From NCBI GenBank assembly GCA_001579985.1, contig LRSR01010763.1, positions 1 to 23,814 on the forward strand: a stretch of DNA of 23,814 bases, in the 5' to 3' direction. The notes under the pieces were generated by a model. That model searched no databases. It was not told where the DNA came from and saw only the letters and a list, made by a program, of their open reading frames with translations. Made by a program: the position numbers and the translations under genes. Every line of letters starts with the position of its first letter. Position 1 is the first letter of the stretch. Positions 18,527 through 23,814 of this stretch are shown here, piece by piece. The DNA is from Hypsibius dujardini. Lineage: Eukaryota; Tardigrada; Eutardigrada; Parachela; Hypsibiidae.

Positions 18527-21289
18527 GTGTCCGCATGTCTGGGTATCGTCGGCATCATCTACAACATCACCAGCGATGCGGCGAAGAGCGCTGGCATGCT
18601 GGCTTTCGAGATCATTTTCGTAGTGGTCCTGTTCGCTCTGGCTGTGGGCTCGGTCTTCGGATTGAAGCGGGTATGTCTTTTGTTCCGTAAAAACCTTAAA
18701 AAAGTCAACCCAAATCCAAATCACACACAGTATCTGCTCCAAATTACTATTCCAAAATTAGTTGTCCTCTTCTTCAAAAAATAACCGTTTAATAATTTTT
18801 GCCACTCCCATTTCATCACGAGATCGTCCAACTGAAAACAATTATCCCAAGTATTACTTCCACAAGTAACGTATCAATGCAGTTAAATGTGTTATTAATT
18901 TGCACTCTTTTTTATCAGGAGTATCAATTTTCTCAGGCTCCAAACTTTATATAAGCAAATAAAGTATTATAATTTATAAACATGAGAGCTTGGTTGCTAA
19001 ATTTGCAGAAAGTAAGCTAAACGTGTTACTTATACTAGAGAGAGCAATGCCAAAAGGTATTAAGACACTATCATTAGTCAACTGCTTTGAGTTAGGCAAA
19101 CTTAAATTAAAAGGTTTATTCAGACTAACTTTGGACAATTTTTAGGATGGATGCAAAATATCTTCACTTCATGTTTTCAAAATTAACTAAAAATTGTTGA
19201 TGATATATGGAACTTATTTTACCATTGGGGCCTCAATAAATGGTTTTTGGCGAATTTTCAATGTCCGAAAGGTACTGGAACATTAAATTTCCCTCGATTT
19301 TGACTGTAAAAACTCCGATAAAAAAGGGATCTGATTTCACAACTTCTGCAATTAACCCATTCTAAATTCATTTTGGGGTTCAATGGAATTAGCAAAATAC
19401 GTTCTCAATATCGTGCTGCAGAGGTAGGAGTCATTTCTGAAATTCCACTCGAGAGTGATCCGTAGCTCCGCCCCTGGAGCTGAAATAAAATGCTTGTTAA
19501 TTTTATAAATCGATACTACATATTATACTAGTTTTATAAAATAAAGCGATGATCTTCTGGATTCCCCTGAAAATCATGTCCCAAGGACGAAATATGTGAA
19601 AAATGCCAGTTCTTGCCATCCGTTGTGGAACGGCAAAAAAACTGGCTTTGTCTCTCAATTGTGAGCCTTGGACTCTGATTTTTGTGTGTAGCTTATGCGG
19701 GAGATGAATGCAGCTCTTGCAGTCGCTCGCACTTTTCTCATTATCTACAGAGGATGAACCACTTGATGGTACTCAGTTTTTAATAAATTCCCGCGTGCAC
19801 AATTTCACTTCGAATTTTTCAAAACATGCTCAATTTGAAGCCCCTGCCTCTCTATCATGAGTTTAACATGTTTTGGCCACAATCGCAAAGCGTTATTAAT
19901 TTTACTTTGATCCAAATTCGACAACACCTATCGCATAACCCGGTCCAAACTTGCCACTGTACTGGCAGCTTGGTCAAACAACTTCCATTTAAACAGACCG
20001 TTCACACAGAAATTCATGGGGGCCAGATCAGGGCTGTTGCCCATCCATTGCTCTTTCGGAATGAACTTGATTCCAGAATTTCGAAGCTATTCTTGGGTGA
20101 TTCCGGAAGAGTGCGCTGAAGCACTGTCATGCTGGAAGACGACTTTGTTGATAAGCTCTCCCGAAAATAGTTTCCGAATGTCGTTCTTGAAAAGCGGCTT
20201 CAAAACATGTTGGATGTAGTGCTCACTGTTGATTTTCGCTCCGGGTTTGACGAAGCGGAACGCGGTTTTTCTACCGGAACAAACGCCGACCACAAACATG
20301 ACGCCCTTGGGGTGAGATTCCTTCCAGAATTTGGTCCAACTTTCCGGACTCCGTTCTCCCCGAAACTCGTAGTAAATCTTCCGGATCCCGTTAACGTCAG
20401 TCAGATACACCCAGGCCTCATCAATGGTAACAAAATTCTTCCACTCACGGCCGTTGGTGTAGCGGAGGAACCTCGGGCCTCGGACCACCCGTTGTTTAAC
20501 CTGCTTGTTCGATAGGGCATAAACACGGCACTTTTTTCGCACCTTCCCCTCCAAATCCTGGCTAACCACGCGAGCAATAGTTGTAGCCGACACACCGCAC
20601 TTTTAGGATAATGCAGAACGGGTCAGCGGATTCGGTCCTGAGAGGTCCTTTTCAATGGCAGCCACCAGACCAGGAGTTCGGAGTTTCGGGGAGCCACGGG
20701 GTTTCACCGATGACGGTGCAGTATCACTTCCGGCTTTCTTGTTGTTATTTTTTCTGATGAGATTAAATACCGCTCTCTGAGAAACAACGATATTCCTGAC
20801 CTTCAATGCTTCCACAATTTGTCTGGATGAATATTTCAAACTGACCAATGTCAAAATAGACTCCCTCAGACCCAAATCTAATTTACGACCCATATTTGCA
20901 TCCAAATGAGACAAGAAATTTATCACATATGTGAAATTGAGTGGAGCACGTGTTGGGTTTATGAGATTGGAAAATCAGATAAGGCGCCCCGTACAGGTGT
21001 GAATATGAGTCACTGAGTACCATCAAGTGGTTCATCCTCTGTACATGGTTTTCATCAGCCTGCATGTTATTCTCGAGGTGAGTAGTACTTTTCCTTCTGC
21101 GACAAGTTGGACAAGTTAGCGTAGCGCGTCTCGTATGATTACTGGATGAGATGTGTTCTGTAGGCAGTCTGCCTGGATGCGATTCGGAGCTACTGGTCCG
21201 CGCTGGGGCAAGAAGGAAGAAATAACGGCTTCCAGGTGGTCTACCATGCTCCACCGGAGGACAGCAAACGCGATCAATGCCTCGTTTAA
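18527..21289 (+). CDS. Multi-span membrane protein, copy 1: internal and last exons (5' exons not found)
   Basis: Exon B (18527-18670, 48 codons) follows acceptor TTTTGTCATCAG and ends before donor GTATGT. It encodes VSACLGIVGIIYNI, a short loop TSDAAKSAG, then a second hydrophobic helix (about MLAFEIIFVVVLFALAVGSV) and FGLKR. Exon C (21164-21289, 42 codons) follows acceptor TTCTGTAG and encodes AVCLDAIRSYWSALGQEG, then a polar tail ending RDQCLV and TAA. Both are phase 0 and join in frame. The decisive support is the second copy at 21796-22894, which has diverged counterparts of both exons in the same order and the same final stop position. AATAAA at 21397-21402 is a fitting poly(A) signal. 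The layout suggests a small tetraspan-like protein whose first helices are encoded upstream. No named family is recognised. A mariner (19748-21041) sits in the intron between B and C. Confidence 0.65.
18919..18954 (+). CDS. Candidate alternative last exon of the membrane-protein gene
   Basis: A good acceptor (CTCTTTTTTATCAG) is followed by 11 codons, EYQFSQAPNFI, then TAA, and AATAAA at 18958-18963 immediately after. It is phase 0, so it joins exon B in frame and would replace the exon C tail. No counterpart was seen in the second gene copy. It may be a lineage-specific premature polyadenylation form, which would produce transcripts that avoid the mariner-containing intron, or it may be chance. 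Confidence 0.35.
   Translation, partial: EYQFSQAPNFI
19748..21041 (-). mobile_element. mariner-type DNA transposon 2 (1,294 bp, full length, perfect ends)
   Basis: The terminal inverted repeats, 19748-19777 and 21012-21041, are identical over all 30 bp (CAGAGGATGAACCACTTGAT plus ten more bases). They are flanked by TA at 19746-19747 and 21042-21043. The transposase gene is on the minus strand, opposite to the host gene whose intron it occupies. Its ends differ from those of mariner 1, so the two elements are separate subfamilies and separate insertions. Confidence 0.95.
19805..20893 (-). pseudogene. Transposase of mariner 2, broken by in-frame stops
   Basis: The reading frame has no frameshift from Met 20893 (MGRKLDLGLRES) to TGA 19805-19807, equivalent to 362 codons. 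The N-terminal helix-turn-helix region includes YSSRQIVEALKVRNIVVSQR. The catalytic blocks are NFVTIDEAWVY, VVFQHDSASAH and SPDLAPMNF. The spacing from the second to the third catalytic position is 37 residues, as in the DD37D (maT-like) group, but the third Asp is Asn (codon at 20012-20014). In-frame stops lie at 20603-20605 (TAA), 20087-20089 (TAG) and 19928-19930 (TAG). A protein from this copy could not catalyse transposition, so movement must have used a transposase supplied elsewhere or preceded these changes. Confidence 0.92.
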
Positions 21290-21795
21290 GGCAGTTCCGA
21301 AAAAATTGTCGGGAATAGCTTTATGACTTGAGAGATTTCCAATTACATATTTTTATTGCGAGTAAATACACAACTTTTAAGACAAGTCAAGCATTAAATA
21401 AATACAAATAGAATGCATAATTGCTCCTCGCCCCAACAAGCATCATCAACCGGTCTAATTTGTTTTCACAATACTGAATATAAATATATACACCGGTATT
21501 TATATATTATATTGTGATCATATATTCTTTCTTTATCTTTCATATTTATTCCATTGTTGATTTTGCACTAGTTCGTGCAAGCAGTGCCCATACTGTGCTT
21601 TCTCGTGCTATATACTTTGTTTTTCACCGTATTATGTACTTTGTTTTCCACCGGTTTAACCTTTTTTTTTTGAATTCTTTTTTATCTGAGTTTCGTTGAT
21701 TAGGAGTTCTTTTATAAATTCAGCGAATTTATCTGATCGATAGGATTGTTTTTTGTGCATATAAATTTTACGGTTTGTTCCTCTCATTTGCCCAA
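21290..21795. other. AT-rich spacer between the two copies of the membrane-protein gene
   Basis: It contains the copy 1 3'UTR with AATAAA at 21397-21402, TA-rich sequence at 21478-21530, and a 22-23 bp direct repeat (TATATACTTTGTTTTTCACCG and TATGTACTTTGTTTTCCACCG, about 21609-21653). No upstream exon for copy 2 is visible. Similarity to the end of the intron before copy 1 exon B starts only about 40 bp before copy 2 exon B. Confidence 0.5.
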
Positions 21796-22894
21796 GTGTT
21801 TGCGTGTCTGAGCATCGTCACGATTGTCTACAGTATGCTAGCGGTGAGACAAAGAACCCCAAAATGCGAGCCTTTGGAGTTATCATGGGCATCGTGATGC
21901 TGACTGTCGCGGTGGCCTTGGTATTTGAATTGAAACGGATAATTGTTTTTTGCTATGAAAAATGTTAAATTTCAAATTCACCACGAAACATTGATCAGAC
22001 ATAAATTGAAATACAACATACATGCCGTATACAATGCTGGAACCCAAAGTGCCCAAATGAGCTGGGTCAAGCGATGTATATGTCCACCATCACATAGAAG
22101 AAGGCTGCAACATTCATACGGCCAGAATATGAGGCTGACCGAGTTAGAGCCATTCTGCTATCACTCTTTATTTATGGCTCTAACTGGATCAGCATTGTAT
22201 TCTAGATTATAATGATTTTAAAATTTATTTCATCGGTCAGGGTTCGAACATTTTTTGGCAGAATTTCTAAGTTGGGAAAACACTGGAAGATTCCATTTCC
22301 CTTGATTTTGACCGTAAAAACTTTAATTTTAAGAAATATTTTAATGTCAAACATTTTGACACTCTCCATTTTAAAGCTCATTTTAAAATTGTTTGCCGCT
22401 AGCAGAATATTTTTTGGACGTTAAGGGGCGGAGATATGCGTTATTTCTGAAATATCATTCATTTAAGTTTAACAAATTCAAAAAATTGATGTTTTTACAT
22501 TCAAAATCAGGAAAAAATAAATCTTCCAGTGTTTTCCCAACTTTAGAATTCTGCCGCCAAAAAGAAGTTTTTAGAGCTTGACCGATCACATAAATTTTGA
22601 AAATAATTATGATTATAGCTTTACTAGTAAAATAAGAAGAGAAAACATTCTGGGGTTCCCTCTGAAGATCGTCAACAGTAAGGTCTCATTGGGCTCACCT
22701 AGGGGCCAATGACTAAACAGTCCTAATGCATGTGTTGCATAAACTGTCCATGTCTGTGCACGTGTTGTAGATCATTTGCTTGGATGCGATTTGGAGTTAC
22801 CAATCAGTGCTGGAACAAGAGGAGCAAACTCAGTTTTCCGATGACCTAGCACTTTCTTGTGGCGGACAACGAACTCGATCATGGACTGGTTTGA
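21796..22894 (+). pseudogene. Multi-span membrane protein, copy 2: decayed tandem duplicate
   Basis: The exon B counterpart is 21796-21938 (143 bp against 144). It reads VFACLSIVTIVYS, then changes frame by one missing base near 21835, then reads GETKNPKMRAFGVIMGIVML and ends VFELKR. The acceptor AG has become AA, and the donor GG-GT has become GG-AT, so neither splice site is usable in the original place. The exon C counterpart is 22771-22894. It starts IICLDAIWSYQSVLEQEE after TTGTAG, shifts frame in the tail, and ends in the same relative stop (VADNELDHGLV and TGA against PPEDSKRDQCLV and TAA). At least two frameshifts plus two lost splice sites make this a pseudogene. The intervening intron (21939-22770) is similar to that of copy 1 but lacks the mariner. 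Confidence 0.75.
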
Positions 22895-23093
22895 GGTTAC
22901 GCCAAAAGACGTTCTCCTATCATGGCTCCAAAGTATTGTGACTTTTTAACACATGTACCGTGGAAATATAAAAAAACATAACCGATTATTAACTAAAAAC
23001 CCAGTAGAAAAAAACGCCGAGGCATAACTCGAAATCTTTTCAGAAATTCCACGACACTGAACTATGTTCGCCTCGTTTGTTTCCTGTTTCAAC
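22895..23093. other. Short intergenic stretch
   Basis: It contains the 3' flank of the copy 2 pseudogene and the 5' flank of the 45-codon ORF. No independent feature was seen. Confidence 0.4.
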
Positions 23094-23231
23094 ATGTCTT
23101 TTTTCGAACGTGACGGCGCAAAAAAAATTGATTTGGAGTTTGCAGCGTTTATGGTTTTGGTTCGTACAGTATGTGTCATATGCCTGTTATATGCCAACCT
23201 CTTCACTGCAGCGTATAGCTCTGCGCGTTAA
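23094..23231 (+). CDS. Hypothetical 45-aa single-membrane-segment protein or first exon
   Basis: Complete frame from ATG (context CAACATGT) to TAA. It starts MSFFERDGAKKIDLEF, continues with a hydrophobic helix (AAFMVLVRTVCVICLLYANLF) and ends TAAYSSAR. The balanced codon composition and the charged, amphipathic start followed by one clean helix are more protein-like than the surroundings; the antisense frame 22946-23206 looks less so. It could be a microprotein, or the first exon of another member of the neighbouring membrane-protein family whose 5' exons are missing from the duplicated copies. No family is recognised. Confidence 0.35.
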   Translation: MSFFERDGAKKIDLEFAAFMVLVRTVCVICLLYANLFTAAYSSAR

Positions 23232-23471
23232 TTAATTAAAAAAGTGATCCACTGTACATGGCTCCCGCGCAAACTGGCCGATTAAAGACGACGTAGGAGC
23301 AAGTGCGACCTGACCGAAAGCCGAAGACCGCACTGTGACGACGTCTGGTGCCAATCTCACGATAGTGCAGCAATGATGGATCCAGATTCCAAACTTCCTT
23401 CCCTTTGGACAGTTCTCTTAACCTACGGGGAGATATCTTTTAAAACTTTAATACGGAACTTCACAGTTTCG
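23232..23471. other. Intergenic between convergent small ORF and terminal exon
   Basis: No coding feature was seen apart from the minus-strand poly(A) signal candidate at 23447-23452. A GC-richer stretch at 23265-23400 has no recognised content. Confidence 0.3.
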
Positions 23472-23590
23472 TTATGTGATCATGAGATAATCATATTCAC
23501 TATCCCACCATAGGACCATTCCGACGACGGTTGCCATAGTGATGCCAACCGCCAGACCGAGTCCCAATGCCCAATTATACCATGCTGTGC
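23472..23590 (-). CDS. Terminal exon of a minus-strand membrane-protein gene (partial, runs off the window)
   Basis: After an acceptor ending TTCATAG (AG at 23592-23591) the frame reads TAWYNWALGLGLAVG, ITMATVVGMVLWW, then DSEYDYLMIT and TAA (23474-23472). This is one membrane helix of about 22 residues, rich in small residues, bounded by aromatic residues, with a short acidic Tyr-containing tail. A second AG six bases further in (GCACAG) would give the same frame. ATTAAA on the minus strand (plus 23447-23452) lies about 20 nt after the stop and could be the poly(A) signal. Upstream exons would be at higher coordinates; none is clear in the remaining 220 bp. The family is unknown. Confidence 0.5.
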
Positions 23591-23814
23591 CTATGAATAT
23601 ATAATCGGACTAAACTTCAATGGCTAATTACATGCATGAAAAAGTCGAAGCGTAACAAACATTTTGCGGGAGGGGGGAAGGGGATACTTCTGTTTCGGAA
23701 TATAAATTATACTTGCTAGGGGATAATCCCTTTTGGAATTACAATAGCATTTAAAGGAGCTCATTTGACGGGCTAACCATTTCTTTTTTCATTTCGCTGG
23801 TAAAAAAAATATGC

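Larger units (their letters stand above)
18671..21163 (+). other. Intron between exons B and C of copy 1, containing mariner 2
   Basis: About 2.5 kb, of which 1.3 kb is the mariner. The part at about 19230-19580 is similar to the corresponding intron of copy 2 at about 22245-22680. Shared blocks include CCCTCGATTTTGACTGTAAA / CCCTTGATTTTGACCGTAAA, GTCATTTCTGAAAT / GTTATTTCTGAAAT and TTCTGGATTCCC-CTGAA / TTCTGGGGTTCC-CTCTGAA. The duplication therefore covered the intron as well as the exons. Without the transposon this intron would be about 1.2 kb. Confidence 0.65.

Noticed and set aside
21514-21699. 61-codon hydrophobic frame before copy 2
   Set aside because: Its hydrophobicity comes from T-rich sequence and a 22-bp direct repeat; no splice donor in the right phase was found to make it the missing 5' exon.
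22240-22252. GGTTCGAAC, a tRNA box B-like string (another on the minus strand near 4636)
   Set aside because: No acceptor stem, no anticodon arm and no box A at the right distance in either case.
22946-23206. 86-codon minus-strand frame
   Set aside because: Antisense to the 45-codon ORF, with weaker composition and no hydrophobic or domain signal.

Overview
The window is eukaryotic, nuclear and metazoan. Short GT-AG introns (62 to about 290 bp in the confident genes) interrupt genes for a phospholipid scramblase, a rhodopsin-like GPCR and a CANT1-type apyrase. The rest is AT-rich intergenic DNA with microsatellites, diverged dispersed repeats and two mariner-type transposons. The compact gene structure, the lineage-orphan GPCR and the abundant mariners suggest a small invertebrate genome. 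An ecdysozoan such as a tardigrade would fit, but nothing in the sequence fixes the species.

Layout, left to right. (1) 1-78, + strand: last codons of a gene that resemble the C-terminus of a trypsin-like serine protease. (2) 950-1311, +: a two-exon, Tyr/Pro-rich small secreted protein whose signal peptide is cut by an in-frame TAA. (3) 2109-3615, -: a complete five-exon phospholipid scramblase. (4) About 3.6-6.7 kb: intergenic, with an AT microsatellite, a GC-rich hairpin and one copy of a dispersed repeat. (5) 6693-8190, -: a three-exon class A GPCR. (6) 10053-11632, +: a four-exon soluble calcium-activated nucleotidase/apyrase with an N-terminal signal anchor. (7) 12.5-16.5 kb: a possible one-TM ORF, a minisatellite, and the inverted second copy of the dispersed repeat. 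(8) 16494-17784: a decayed mariner with 32-bp inverted repeats. (9) 18527-22894, +: a tandemly duplicated, previously unrecognised membrane-protein gene. Its first copy has intact exons and carries a second mariner (19748-21041, perfect 30-bp inverted repeats, dead transposase) in an intron; its second copy is a pseudogene. (10) 23.1-23.6 kb: a 45-codon one-TM ORF (+) and the terminal exon of a minus-strand membrane-protein gene that leaves the window.

The genes do not form an obvious pathway. The scramblase and the apyrase are both Ca2+-dependent proteins of the membrane and secretory system, but nothing here shows that they are linked. Exon joins were chosen from GT/AG sites, reading-frame phase and remembered family sequence; no alignment or RNA evidence was available.
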